A stretch of DNA of 45,229 nt from Burkholderiales bacterium (GTDB lineage: Bacteria > Pseudomonadota > Gammaproteobacteria > Burkholderiales > Burkholderiaceae_F): contig JADCGX010000052.1 in assembly GCA_020248785.1 (NCBI GenBank), positions 1 through 45,229 on the forward strand. Reading direction: 5' to 3'. The position numbers and the translations under genes are program-made. The notes beneath the pieces were generated by a model, which saw only the letters and a program-made list of their open reading frames with translations, was not told the origin of the DNA and ran no database searches. Of this stretch, positions 16,416 through 25,802 are shown piece by piece. Numbering within the stretch: the stretch's first letter is position 1; the number at the start of each line of letters is the position of its first letter.

Positions 16416-17342
16416 TCAGGCGGCGTCCTGGGCGATGCGCCCGCACAGGTAGGTCCAGACCAGGTGGGCGGCGGCGTTGCTCGTCAGCTCGGCGTGGTCG
16501 TAGGCCGGCGCGACCTCGACGCAGTCCATGCCGACGAAGGGCAGGTCTGCCCAGACCTCCAGCAGCGTCAGCACCTGCTCGGTGGCCAGGCCGCCGGGCT
16601 CGGGCGTGCCGGTGCCCGGGGCGAACGCCGGATCGAGGCAGTCGATGTCCAGGCTCAGGTAGACCGGCGGATCGCCGTGCGCCCGCAGCCGCTCGCGCAC
16701 CGCGCCGATGACCGGGGCCAGCTGTTCGGGGCTGGCGCGGCCGCGCAGGTCGCGTGCGGTGTAGATCAGTCCACCTCGGTCGCGCACGTACTCGCGCGCG
16801 GCGCGTTCGCCCGCGGAGCGGATCCCGACCTGGGTGAAGCAGGCGTCGACGACCAGGCCCTCCTGCATCGCCTCGTACACCCAGGTGCCGTGGCCGCTTG
16901 GCTCGCCGAAGTGGTCGCGCCAGGTGTCGCAGTGGGCGTCGAAGTGGACGACGGCCAGTGGCCGGCCGAGCACGCGCCGGTAGGCGCGCAGCAGCGACAG
17001 CGTGATCGAGTGGTCGCCGCCAAGCCATGCCACGTGGTGGGTGTGCAGCAGCGCCTCGGCCGCCGGTTCCAGCGCGGCGCGCATCGCCGGCAGCGAGGTG
17101 TTGGGCAAGGGCAGGTCGCCGACGTCGGCGATGTGCCCGAGCGGGGTGGTGTCGAACCACGGGTGCGTTCCGTCGCACAGCATGTGACTGGCGCTGCGGA
17201 TCGCCGACGGGCCGAAGCGCGCCCCGGGTCGATTGGTGGTTGCGCCGTCCCAGGCCACCCCGGCCACCGCATAGCGGGCCGACGCGGCCGGCGTGGCGGT
17301 CTTGAGGAAGGCGTGCTGGGACAGGAAGGCAAAGGAAGTCAT
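16416..17342 (-). CDS. speB: Agmatinase (ureohydrolase family)
   Basis: A 308-residue arginase/agmatinase-fold enzyme. The manganese ligands are visible in GGDHS (108-112), DAHCDT (135-140) and SLDIDCLDP (230-238), with GTGTPEPGG after the last. The pattern SGHGTWVYEAMQEGL resembles agmatinase rather than arginase. The predicted reaction is agmatine plus water to putrescine plus urea, feeding the Puu and Spu routes to the left. ATG 17342 (MTSFAFLSQHAFL). It is separated from the cluster by the Lrp-like gene and divergent from the amidotransferase at 17463. A guanidino-acid substrate is an alternative that sequence alone cannot exclude. Confidence 0.87.
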   Translation of the reverse strand: MTSFAFLSQHAFLKTATPAASARYAVAGVAWDGATTNRPGARFGPSAIRSASHMLCDGTHPWFDTTPLGHIADVGDLPLPNTSLPAMRAALEPAAEALLHTHHVAWLGGDHSITLSLLRAYRRVLGRPLAVVHFDAHCDTWRDHFGEPSGHGTWVYEAMQEGLVVDACFTQVGIRSAGERAAREYVRDRGGLIYTARDLRGRASPEQLAPVIGAVRERLRAHGDPPVYLSLDIDCLDPAFAPGTGTPEPGGLATEQVLTLLEVWADLPFVGMDCVEVAPAYDHAELTSNAAAHLVWTYLCGRIAQDAA

Positions 17343-17462
17343 CGATCAGGTCCGCGGCAGGAGACGTGCTGCCGGCCGCGGGCATCATAGTGAGGCGCGC
17401 CACCGCTCCAACACCTCCCCGTCACCTCCCCGACGCCCGGCCGGCCGACGTCCATTCAGCCC

Positions 17463-18179
17463 ATGAAGCCCGTACTGATCCTGCAGCACCTCAGCGGCGA
17501 TGGCCCGGCCTACCTGGCCTCCTGGCTGCGCGAGCGGGCGCTGCCCCACGACGTCCGCGACAGCAGTCGCGGCGACAGCCTGCCGGAGCGGATCGACGGC
17601 TTCGGAGCGCTGGCCATCCTCGGCGGCGAGATGAGCGCCAACGACCCGCTGCCGGCGCTGCGTCGGGCCGAGTCGCTCTTCCTGCAGGCCCTGCGGGACG
17701 GCGTTCCCACGCTGGGCCACTGCCTGGGCGGGCAGTTGATGGCGCGGGCGCTCGGCGCCGCGGTCACCGGCAGCCCTGAGCCCGAGGTCGGCTGGCAGGC
17801 GCTCGAGGTGGCCGACCGGCCCGAAGCCCGCGACTGGCTCGGCGCGCCGGGCGTGCGCCCGGTCTATCAGTGGCACTACGAGGCGTTCGGCCTGCCCCTG
17901 GGCAGCGTGTTGCTGGCCGGCAGCGCCGCCTGTCCGCATCAGGCGTTCTCGATCGGGCCGCACCTGGCGATGCAGTTCCATGTCGAGGTCGACGCGGAGA
18001 AGCTGGAGCGCTGGAGTGCAGACGAGGGAAGCCGCTATCTCGCGGCGCTGCAAGAGCATCCGCGCACCGTGCAGACCGCTGAGGCGATGCGGTCGGACAC
18101 CTTGTGTCACCTTGCGTCGCAGCAGCGTCTGGCCGACCGCATCTACGAACGCTGGTGGTCGCTGGCCGCCGCGCGCTGA
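17463..18179 (+). CDS. Class I glutamine amidotransferase-like protein
   Basis: A 238-residue protein of the GATase1 fold found as stand-alone GMP-synthase-like proteins. The nucleophile elbow is LGHCLGGQLMARALG (Cys87); the partner residues lie in MQFHVEV (His173, Glu175), where the third residue is the usual position of the catalytic glutamate. GGEMSANDPLPALRRAE is typical of this stand-alone group. No synthetase partner lies next to it. It might be a gamma-glutamyl hydrolase with a role near polyamine metabolism, as its divergence from agmatinase hints, but the substrate is unknown. Confidence 0.8.
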   Translation: MKPVLILQHLSGDGPAYLASWLRERALPHDVRDSSRGDSLPERIDGFGALAILGGEMSANDPLPALRRAESLFLQALRDGVPTLGHCLGGQLMARALGAAVTGSPEPEVGWQALEVADRPEARDWLGAPGVRPVYQWHYEAFGLPLGSVLLAGSAACPHQAFSIGPHLAMQFHVEVDAEKLERWSADEGSRYLAALQEHPRTVQTAEAMRSDTLCHLASQQRLADRIYERWWSLAAAR

Positions 18180-18315
18180 GCCGCGCGTGGTGCCGCCCTG
18201 CGAGGGGCGCGGCAAGAACTTCGCCGGGTTCCAGTGTGGTGGCGCTTACGGTGGCTGGCCGCGGCGCCGGACCGTTTCGCATCTCGCATACGGGCTTCCG
18301 CAATGTGAAGTCAGG

Positions 18316-18347
18316 CATATGGCGACGCACAAATCGTTCGCCATATG
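18316..18347. promoter_or_regulatory. Inverted repeat CATATGGCGA / TCGCCATATG, possible operator
   Basis: Perfect 10-bp arms at 18316-18325 and 18338-18347 separated by 12 bp. There is no U-tract and the arms are AT/GC mixed, so it looks like a dimeric protein-binding site rather than a terminator. It lies about 70-100 bp upstream of the palindromes near the aceA start. Confidence 0.5.
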
Positions 18348-18413
18348 AGAGAAGTCAATTTCGCCAAGCGGAATCGGAAGCCAAGGCTTTGATTTTCATG
18401 CGTTTTCTAAGTT

Positions 18414-18434
18414 GTCTTATATAAGACATATGTC
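18414..18434. promoter_or_regulatory. Overlapping palindromes GTCTTATATAAGAC and AAGACATATGTCTT
   Basis: Two perfect 14-bp palindromes (18414-18427 and 18423-18436 by their ends) share the half-site AAGAC, giving three alternating half-sites of GTCTT/AAGAC. This is typical of a dimeric repressor site with a flanking extra half-site. From memory, similar GTCTTATATAAGAC motifs have been proposed for GntR-family regulators of TCA-cycle genes in betaproteobacteria; I cannot verify that here. Confidence 0.6.
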
Positions 18435-18521
18435 TTGGCGTCGCCGCCGGGCCGGAGTAGGCTGGATGCATTGCAGTCGTCCTTGAGTCCTCCCGAAACC
18501 ACCCCTGCCCAGGAGCCGCCG

Positions 18522-19820
<1,299 letters not shown>

Positions 19821-19835
19821 TCGGCGCGGCGCGCG

Positions 19836-19867
19836 GCGGCGTCCTGGCCGCCGCCCGCCGACGCCGC
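19836..19867. terminator. Possible bidirectional terminator hairpin between aceA and ABC permease
   Basis: GCGGCGTC (19836-19843) pairs with GACGCCGC (19860-19867), an 8-bp GC stem with a 16-nt loop, between two converging genes. There is no clear U-tract, so its strength as an intrinsic terminator is doubtful. Confidence 0.3.
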
Positions 19868-19915
19868 GAGTGCGCCCCACCGGGCGCCCTATTCATGACC
19901 CGGGCGGGGGTGGGC

Positions 19916-20824
19916 TCAGTCGGACAGCCCCGCGCCGCCTGCGCGCCAGCGCAGCAGCAGCCAGAAGCCGAGTGCCGACGCCACCAGTGCGCCCGCGAAC
20001 AGCGGCGAGACGAGGCCGCCGAGGGCGGCCAGGAAGTCCTGCCAGGCCAGCGCGGGCATCCGCCCGAGCGCCGCGGCCGGATCCTCGCCCATGCCGATCG
20101 ACAGGCCCGATCCTCCGGCGCCGATCAGGGCAAGGCCGCCCCGCTGCACCAACTGCACCGCGGTCTCGAGAAGCCAGCGCTGGCCGGTGGTGAACAGGTC
20201 GATCAGGTTCAGCGCGAGAACGGCCAGCGCCAGCACCACCCAGCCCCAGCGCTTGAACCAGGCGTTCATCAGCACGAGCAGCAACACGAGCGGCAGCACC
20301 CACAGCACCGCGAGCGGCAGGCCGGCCAGGAAGCGCAGCAGCAGCACCAGCGTGGCCTGCAACAGTTCCGCCCAGGGCAGCGCGACCCATTGCGCCAGGC
20401 CGCCCATGCGGCCGACGAGGACGAGGCACACCGCCTGCCCGGCCAGCCAGCCCAGCACCAGCGCCGCCGCCGGCACCACCAGCAGATGAACGGCCAGCGG
20501 CACGGCCAGGCTCGGGGTGTGCCCGGTCGGCAGCGAGAGCCAGAACTCGATCGAGCGGTCGCCGTGGTCGCGCCGCGCCAGCCCGGCCATGAAGATGAGC
20601 GAGGTGATGCAGGCGATCACGAACAGCAGCACCGTCGTGCCGCCGATCGACGCGAAGGCTGCGATCGCGCGGATCTGTTCGGGATCGGGCGGCATCTCGC
20701 CGGCCTCGAAGCTGCCGAAGGCCACGACCAGCAGGCCGAGGGCCAGCGGAATGCCGGCGGCGAGGCTCCAGCCGAAGCGATGTTGCAGCCATTCGCGCTG
20801 CAGCAGGGAAAGGTAGGGTTGCAT
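19916..20824 (-). CDS. ABC-2-type transporter permease
   Basis: A 302-residue integral membrane protein with about six hydrophobic segments (for example LALGLLVVAFGSF, TVLLFVIACITSLIFMAGLA, LAVLWVLPLVLLLVLMNAW, ALVASALGFWLLLRW). The first cytoplasmic loop after the second segment contains RRDHGDRSIEFWLSLPTGHTPSL, a pattern common in permeases of YtrA-linked ABC exporters. ATG 20824 lies 19 bp after the ATPase stop. With the next two genes it forms a regulator-ATPase-permease operon. The substrate is unknown; drug, peptide or envelope-stress roles are possible. Confidence 0.82.
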   Translation of the reverse strand: MQPYLSLLQREWLQHRFGWSLAAGIPLALGLLVVAFGSFEAGEMPPDPEQIRAIAAFASIGGTTVLLFVIACITSLIFMAGLARRDHGDRSIEFWLSLPTGHTPSLAVPLAVHLLVVPAAALVLGWLAGQAVCLVLVGRMGGLAQWVALPWAELLQATLVLLLRFLAGLPLAVLWVLPLVLLLVLMNAWFKRWGWVVLALAVLALNLIDLFTTGQRWLLETAVQLVQRGGLALIGAGGSGLSIGMGEDPAAALGRMPALAWQDFLAALGGLVSPLFAGALVASALGFWLLLRWRAGGAGLSD

Positions 20825-20843
20825 GCGGGTCTCCAGCGCCGGG

Positions 20844-21734
20844 TCAGAACTGCGTGCGGTCGAGTTCGGGCCGTCGCGTCAGCGCGACGAACAGGTCGAC
20901 CAGGCTCGGCCGCACGCGCTGGCCGAGGGCCTGCACGCTGGCCGGAGGGCTCCCGTCGAAGAGCGCGGCAGTGCGCGCGCTGCCCGGGCCGACCCGGTAG
21001 CGCAGCAGCGGGTGCGCCGCGGCCACCTGCTCGGCCACCGCCGGGTCGTGAGCCAGCGCGTAGAAGCGGCGGTCCATGTCCTCCAGGCCGATCGACAGCA
21101 CGAGCCGGCCCTCGTTGAGCATCAGCACGTCCGACAGCAGCGTCTCGATCTCCTCGACCTGGTGCGTGCTGACCAGCACGCTGCGCTCGCCGTCGCACCA
21201 CTCGTCGATCAGCATCTCGTAGAACGCCTTGCGCGACAGCACGTCCAGGCCGAGCGTCGGCTCGTCGAGGATCATCAGCCGGGCGTCGATGGCGGCGACG
21301 AGCGCCAGGTGCGCCTGCACGACCATCCCCTTGGACAGCGTCTTGACCTTGTCGGCCGGGTCGACGCTGGTGCGGCGGAGCAGCGCGCGCGCCCGCTCGG
21401 CCGAGAAGCGCGGATGCAGGCCGCTCATCAGGCCGATCAGGTCGTTCACGCGCGCCCAGCGCGGCAGGATCGCGACGTCCGGGATGTAGCAGGCCTGTTC
21501 GAGCAGGGCGACACGGTCGCACAGCGGGTCCAGGCCGAGCACCGCAAGGTCGCCCTGCGCCGGCTTGACCAGGCCGACCAGCGCCTTCATCAGCGTCGTC
21601 TTGCCGGCGCCGTTGTGGCCCAGCAGGCCGACCACGCGGCCTTTCGGGATCGTGAAGCTGACGCCATCCAGGGCGCGCTTGGCGCCGTAGCTCACGCCGA
21701 GCGAGCGCGCCTCGACGAGCAGGTTCGGGTCCAT
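20844..21734 (-). CDS. ABC transporter ATP-binding protein
   Basis: A 296-residue ATPase. Walker A GHNGAGKTT is at 39-47, Walker B RLMILDEPTLGLD near 152-164 and the H-loop histidine in VSTHQVEEIE. The signature region reads LSKGMVVQAHLALV instead of canonical LSGGQ, as often seen in this exporter subgroup. A C-terminal extension of about 80 residues follows the nucleotide-binding domain. Its ATG overlaps the upstream GntR stop by 1 bp (TGATG), a clear sign of translational coupling. Partner of the permease at 19916-20824. Confidence 0.9.
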   Translation of the reverse strand: MDPNLLVEARSLGVSYGAKRALDGVSFTIPKGRVVGLLGHNGAGKTTLMKALVGLVKPAQGDLAVLGLDPLCDRVALLEQACYIPDVAILPRWARVNDLIGLMSGLHPRFSAERARALLRRTSVDPADKVKTLSKGMVVQAHLALVAAIDARLMILDEPTLGLDVLSRKAFYEMLIDEWCDGERSVLVSTHQVEEIETLLSDVLMLNEGRLVLSIGLEDMDRRFYALAHDPAVAEQVAAAHPLLRYRVGPGSARTAALFDGSPPASVQALGQRVRPSLVDLFVALTRRPELDRTQF

Positions 21735-22087
21735 CAGGTGAGTTCCTCCCAGCGCAGCTGCTCGGGGCCGATGCCGAGCCTCTTCAGTCGGTCGCGCAGG
21801 CGCGGCCACTCGGTGTCGAGAAAGCGCTCGCGTTCGCTCGCCTTGAGCTTGTCGCGCGCGCCGGGCACCACGTACAGGCCGAGGCCGCGCCGGCTCTCCA
21901 GCAGGCCGGCCTCGCCCAGCGCCTGCAGCGCGCGGTTCACCGTCAGCGGGTTCAGCACGTGGCGGCCGGCCAGCGCCCGCACGGACGGCATGGCAGCACC
22001 TTCGGGCGGATCGCCGTCGAGCAGCTGCGCCGCCAGCAGGTCGGCCAGCTGCTGGTAGATCGGTTGTCGGTCGTCCCAGGTCTGCAT
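21734..22087 (-). CDS. GntR-family regulator, YtrA subfamily
   Basis: A 117-residue protein with an N-terminal winged helix-turn-helix (PIYQQLADLLAAQLLDGDPPEGAAMPSVRALAGRHVLNPLTVNRALQALGEAGLLESRRGLGLYV, about 9-73) and a short helical C-terminus of about 45 residues. That small effector or dimerisation part is the hallmark of the YtrA subfamily, which represses linked ABC transporter genes. The histidine and leucine in the recognition helix (NPLTVNRAL) are typical. First gene of the operon; a dyad 14 bp upstream is a likely autoregulatory operator. Confidence 0.88.
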   Translation of the reverse strand: MQTWDDRQPIYQQLADLLAAQLLDGDPPEGAAMPSVRALAGRHVLNPLTVNRALQALGEAGLLESRRGLGLYVVPGARDKLKASERERFLDTEWPRLRDRLKRLGIGPEQLRWEELT

Positions 22088-22100
22088 CGCAGCGCCTCGG

Positions 22101-22122
22101 GTGTGTTGCTGATGTAGCACAC
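22101..22122. promoter_or_regulatory. Candidate YtrA-type operator upstream of the GntR-ABC operon
   Basis: On the minus strand GTGTGCT and AGCAACAC form an imperfect dyad around ACATC, 14-35 bp upstream of the regulator start. YtrA-type regulators bind dyads of the general form GTGTA-N-TACAC, so the fit is fair. A TATGGT hexamer just upstream could be the -10. The function is inferred. Confidence 0.45.
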
Positions 22123-22230
22123 CATATCGGCGGCCCTGGGAGCGATCCAGGCCGGTGCGACGAACTGCACCGTGCCGCGACGGGCTGCAGCACGGCCGGC
22201 GGGTGGCGAGCGCCGTGGCCCCGGCCGTTG

Positions 22231-22629
22231 TCAGCCTGGCCGCCGGGCGACGAAGTCGATCTCGACCCGCGCGCCGCGCGCCAGGCCGCTGACGCCGATG
22301 CAGGTGCGCGCCGGCAGCCGCCCTGGCGCGAAGTGGCTCGCGTAGGCGGCATTCATCGCCGCGTAGTCGTCGTCGAAGTGGCGCAGGTACACCCGCGCCT
22401 GCAGCACATGCTCGAGGCCGAGGCCGACGCCTTCCAGCACGCGCCTCAGGTTGGCGAACACCTGGTGCGTCTGTGCCTCGATGCCGTCGGGGTAGGGCGA
22501 GTCGTTGGCGGTGCCGGAGAAGGGCATCTGGCCGGTCACGAACACCCAGCCGTCCTGCTCGACGGCGTGGCTGAAGGGTGCGACCGGGTCGGGCGCGCCG
22601 ACGACGTGGTGGAAGACGGGTTCGCTCAT
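22231..22629 (-). CDS. RidA-family (YjgF/YER057c) protein
   Basis: A 132-residue small trimeric-fold protein. Typical features are FSHAVEQDGWVFVTGQMPF near 19-37, QTHQVFANLRRVLEGVGLGLEHVLQARVYL in the middle and the arginine of LPARTCIGVSGLARGARVEIDFVA near the end, the position that contacts imine or carbonyl substrates in deaminases. Canonical RidA hydrolyses 2-aminoacrylate; this divergent member may act on another enamine. ATG 22629 lies 14 bp after the iron-ADH stop, so the two genes are probably co-transcribed. Confidence 0.85.
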   Translation of the reverse strand: MSEPVFHHVVGAPDPVAPFSHAVEQDGWVFVTGQMPFSGTANDSPYPDGIEAQTHQVFANLRRVLEGVGLGLEHVLQARVYLRHFDDDYAAMNAAYASHFAPGRLPARTCIGVSGLARGARVEIDFVARRPG

Positions 22630-22643
22630 GGGCCGTGGCGGCG

Positions 22644-23792
22644 TCACATCGAGGCGTCCAGCAGCGCCCGGTAGTCGTCGCGCGTGGCCAGCCGCGGGTT
22701 GGTCTTGTGGCAGTGGTCGGCCATGGCGCCGTCGATGATGCGCTCGAACAGGCCGGGGGTGACGCCCATCGCCGCCAGGCCCGGCGGCAGGCCCAGCCGG
22801 GCATTCAGCTCGCGCAGCGCGGCGGCCAGCTCGGTGCCGTGGTCGTCGCAGCCGGCCAGGCCAATGGCCTGGGCCATGCGCTGCAGGCGCCGACCGCTGC
22901 GGACGGAGTCGGCCGCCGCGTTGAACTGCACCACCGCCGGCAGGAACATCGCGTTCAGCGTGCCGTGGTGCAGCCGCGGGTCGACGCCGCCCAGGCTGTG
23001 GCTGAGCGAGTGCACGCAGCCCAGGCCCTTCTGGAACGCCATCGCACCCTGCATGCTCGCGCTCATCATGTTCCAGCGCGCCTCGAGGTCGCTGCCGTCG
23101 CGGGTGGCGCGCTCGACGTGCGCCCAGCCGCGGGCGAGACCGTCGAGCGCGATGCCGTCGGCCGGCGGGTTGACCGCCGGCGCCATGAAGGTCTCCATGC
23201 AGTGGGCGATGGCGTCCATGCCGGTGGCCGCGGTGAGGCGCGGCGGCAGCGCGAGCGTCAGCTCGGGGTCGAGCAGGGCGGCCCTGGGCACCAGGTGCCA
23301 GCTGTGGAAGCCGAGCTTGCGACCGTCGTCCACGATCAGGATGGCGCCGCGCGCCACCTCGCTGCCGGTGCCGGCGGTGGTGGGCACGGCGATCAGCGGC
23401 CAGACGCGCTCGGTGATCCTCGGGCTGCCGCCTTCGATGGTGGCGTAGGTCGCGAGCGGGCCGTCGTGCGTGGCGGCGATCGCGACGCCCTTCGCGAGAT
23501 CGATGCTCGATCCGCCGCCCACCGCGACCAGGCCGTCGCAGCCGGCCTGGCGGGCGGTGGCCACGGCGGCCCGCACCGCGGACTCGGTGGGGTTGCTCGG
23601 CGTGTCGTCGAACACCGCATGCGGTAGGCCGTCGAGCGCATCGAGCGCCGGCTGCAGCACGCCGGCCGCGCGCACGCCGGCGTCGGTGACGACCAGCGGC
23701 TTGCCGATGCCGACGCGGCGGCACTCGCCGGCCAGCAGGCGGACTGCGCCGGGGTCGATGTCGATCTGGGTGAGGTAGAGGATGCGGGCCAT
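22644..23792 (-). CDS. Iron-containing alcohol dehydrogenase
   Basis: A 382-residue group III alcohol dehydrogenase. The nucleotide-binding loop VAVGGGSSIDLAKGVA lies near residue 90, PTTAGTGSEVA near 140, and the metal ligands lie in TGMDAIAHCMETF, CVHSLSHSLGG and HHGTLNAMFLP. It interconverts an alcohol and aldehyde with NAD(P). ATG 23792 fits the family. It is followed by a RidA gene and is divergent from an esterase. Members of this family include 4-hydroxybutyrate and lactaldehyde dehydrogenases, so the substrate is open. Confidence 0.88.
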   Translation of the reverse strand: MARILYLTQIDIDPGAVRLLAGECRRVGIGKPLVVTDAGVRAAGVLQPALDALDGLPHAVFDDTPSNPTESAVRAAVATARQAGCDGLVAVGGGSSIDLAKGVAIAATHDGPLATYATIEGGSPRITERVWPLIAVPTTAGTGSEVARGAILIVDDGRKLGFHSWHLVPRAALLDPELTLALPPRLTAATGMDAIAHCMETFMAPAVNPPADGIALDGLARGWAHVERATRDGSDLEARWNMMSASMQGAMAFQKGLGCVHSLSHSLGGVDPRLHHGTLNAMFLPAVVQFNAAADSVRSGRRLQRMAQAIGLAGCDDHGTELAAALRELNARLGLPPGLAAMGVTPGLFERIIDGAMADHCHKTNPRLATRDDYRALLDASM

Positions 23793-23882
23793 CTTCGAGG
23801 TTCGGGCGTCGGGGAGCGGGCGGGGCGCAGGGAGCGGGGTCCGGGCAGGGCCTGCCGCGGCGGCGGGAGGGCGGTCGCCAGT

Positions 23883-24875
23883 ATGCTCGCGCCGCGCTGC
23901 GCCGCCGCTCCGTTGAAACCGCACCCGCCCACCGCCTTGCTGACCCCGGCCATGGCCGGCCTGCTCGAGCGCATCGCGCGCGCCCGCCGTGCGCCGTTCC
24001 ACGCGATGACACCGGCGCAGGCACGCGCCGCCTACGAAGCCGGCGCCGAGGTGCTCGACCTGCCGCGCGCGCCCCTCGGCCGCGTCGAGGCGCTGGCGCT
24101 GCCCGGTGGCGACGGCTCACCGCGGCCGGCGCGCCTGTATGCGGTCGACCATGCGCCGCGGCCGGCGCTGCTCTACCTGCACGGCGGGGGCTTCGTCGTC
24201 GGTAGCCTCGAGACCCACGACAGCCTGTGCCGCCAGCTCGCGCTGCTCAGTGGCTGGGCCGTGGTCGCTCTCGACTACAGGCTCGCGCCCGAGCACCGCT
24301 TCCCGGCCGCGGTGGACGACGCCTGGGCGGCGATGCGGGCGCTGGCGGCGTCGCCCGGTCGCCACGGCCTGGCCGGGCGGCCGATCGCCGTCGGCGGCGA
24401 CAGTGCCGGCGGCACGCTGGCCGCCGCCTGCGCGCTGCATGCCCGCGACCTCGGACTGCCGCTCGCGCTGCAGCTGCTCGTGACGCCGGGCACCTCGGCG
24501 CACGCCGACACCGCCTCGCGGCGGCTGTTCGCCGACGGCTTCCTGCTCGATGCGGCCACGATCGAGTGGTTCTTCGACCATGCGATCGAGCGCGGCCATC
24601 GCAGCGACTGGCGCTTCGCGCCGCTGGAGGCCGATGTCGACGGCGTCGCGCCGGCCTGCGTCATCCTCGCCGAGTGCGACCCGCTGGTCGACGAAGGCCT
24701 GGCCTACGCGGACCGGCTGCGCGCTGCCGGCGTCCCGGTGACGCTGGAGCTGTATCGTGGCGTGACGCACGACTTCATCAAGATGGGCCGCGCGCTGAAG
24801 GAGGCGCGGGCCGCCATGCAGGCTGCGGCCGCCGCGCTGCAAGCCGCCGTGCCGCGAACAGGAGACCCGCGATGA
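23883..24875 (+). CDS. Alpha/beta hydrolase, hormone-sensitive-lipase-type esterase
   Basis: A 330-residue esterase. The oxyanion-hole motif HGGG is at 100-103, the nucleophile is in GGDSAGG (Ser174), the acid is Asp266 in ECDPLVDEG and the base is His296 in GVTHDF. DYRLAPEHRFPAA is a family hallmark. The predicted activity is hydrolysis of short-chain acyl esters. The start is uncertain: ATG 23883 is given, but TTG at 23913 or ATG at 23952 (MAGLLERIARARRAP) would also fit homologues. It overlaps the next gene by 4 bp (ATGA), so the two are translationally coupled. Confidence 0.85.
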   Translation: MLAPRCAAAPLKPHPPTALLTPAMAGLLERIARARRAPFHAMTPAQARAAYEAGAEVLDLPRAPLGRVEALALPGGDGSPRPARLYAVDHAPRPALLYLHGGGFVVGSLETHDSLCRQLALLSGWAVVALDYRLAPEHRFPAAVDDAWAAMRALAASPGRHGLAGRPIAVGGDSAGGTLAAACALHARDLGLPLALQLLVTPGTSAHADTASRRLFADGFLLDAATIEWFFDHAIERGHRSDWRFAPLEADVDGVAPACVILAECDPLVDEGLAYADRLRAAGVPVTLELYRGVTHDFIKMGRALKEARAAMQAAAAALQAAVPRTGDPR

Positions 24876-25741
24876 CCGCCATCCGGCAACGTGCCGATTT
24901 CCGATACCTCGACCGGCTGCGCGTGCGCTGGGCCGAGGTCGACATGCAGAAGATCGTCTTCAACGCCCACTACCTGATGTATTTCGACACGGCGGTGGCC
25001 GGCTATTGGCGGGCCATGGCGCTGCCCTACCACGAGGCGATGGAGCAGCTGCAGGGCGACCTGTACGCGCGCAAGGCCACCGTCGAGTACGAGGCGTCGG
25101 CACGCTACGACGACGTCTGCGACGTGGGGATCCGCTGTGCGCGCATCGGCAACTCGTCGATGCTGTTCGAGGCGGCCCTGTTCCGCGGGCCCGAGCGGCT
25201 GGTGCACGGTGAACTGGTCTACGTCTTCGCCGATCCCGCCACGCAGACGAGCCGGCCGGTGCCGGCAGTGTTCCGGGCGCTGCTGCAGGGCTTCGAGCAG
25301 GGCGATCCGGTGCTGGAGCTGCGCTGCGGCAGCTGGGGCGAGTGGAGCCGGCCCGCCGGGACGCTGCGCGAGGAGGTGTTCGTCCGCGAGCACGGCCTGC
25401 CGCCGCTGCTGGCCGGCGACGCCGACGACGAGCGTGCGGTGCACGTGCTCGCGGTCAACCGCCTGGGCATGGCGGTGGGGACGGGCCGGCTCCTCGCCGT
25501 GGCCGGCGGCGCGGCCCGCATCGGCCGCCTCGCGGTGCACCCGGGGCTGCGTCGCTCCGGCGTCGGGCTGCAGGTCCTGCAACGCCTGGTGGGCGAGGCG
25601 CGCGACCGCGGCGCCGGACGTGTCGAGCTGCTCGCGGCGCCCGGCACCGAGCCCTTCTATGCCCGCGCCGGGTTCACCCCGCAGGGCGCTTCGATCGAGA
25701 TGGACGGCAGCAGGCTGCAGCCGATGGCGTTGGCGCTGTAG
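24872..25741 (+). CDS. YbgC/FadM-type thioesterase fused to a GNAT acetyltransferase
   Basis: A 289-residue two-domain protein. Residues 1-140 are a hot-dog 4HBT thioesterase (RVRWAEVDMQKIVFNAHYLMYFDTAVAGYW, with the YbgC-type aspartate at 24). Residues 150-289 are a GNAT domain (LREEVFVREHGLPP, then IGRLAVHPGLRRSGVGLQVLQRLV with the acetyl-CoA loop R-R-x-G-x-G, and FYARAGFTPQG at the end). The first should hydrolyse an acyl-CoA, the second transfer an acyl group. ATG 24872 overlaps the esterase stop. The link to an esterase suggests one acyl-processing unit. No frameshift or linker stop is visible, so the fusion looks real. Confidence 0.85.
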   Translation: MTAIRQRADFRYLDRLRVRWAEVDMQKIVFNAHYLMYFDTAVAGYWRAMALPYHEAMEQLQGDLYARKATVEYEASARYDDVCDVGIRCARIGNSSMLFEAALFRGPERLVHGELVYVFADPATQTSRPVPAVFRALLQGFEQGDPVLELRCGSWGEWSRPAGTLREEVFVREHGLPPLLAGDADDERAVHVLAVNRLGMAVGTGRLLAVAGGAARIGRLAVHPGLRRSGVGLQVLQRLVGEARDRGAGRVELLAAPGTEPFYARAGFTPQGASIEMDGSRLQPMALAL

Positions 25742-25758
25742 GCGTGCCGGGCGGCAAA

Positions 25759-25782
25759 GCGACGGCCCTCCGTCCCCGTCGC
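25759..25782. terminator. Possible hairpin terminator between converging genes
   Basis: GCGACGG (25759-25765) and CCGTCGC (25776-25782) are perfect 7-bp arms around a 10-nt loop, located between the thioesterase-GNAT stop and the DUF4936 stop. There is no U-tract. Confidence 0.3.
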
Positions 25783-25802
25783 GATGCACACGGCGGCGCC
25801 GG

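Larger units (their letters stand above)
18180..18521. promoter_or_regulatory. Isocitrate lyase upstream region with three palindromic elements
   Basis: A gene-free 342-bp region whose right half (18300-18430) is markedly AT-rich for this genome, as expected of a strong regulated promoter. It holds a 10-bp inverted repeat at 18316-18347 and two overlapping 14-bp palindromes at 18414-18434. A candidate -10 (TATATA, 18418-18423) lies inside the first palindrome, so binding there would block RNA polymerase. No convincing -35 consensus is present. Confidence 0.55.

Noticed and set aside
18316-18347. Transcription terminator for the amidotransferase gene
   Set aside because: The arms are AT-containing with a 12-nt loop and no U-run, and the element is 136 bp past the stop; an operator is more likely.
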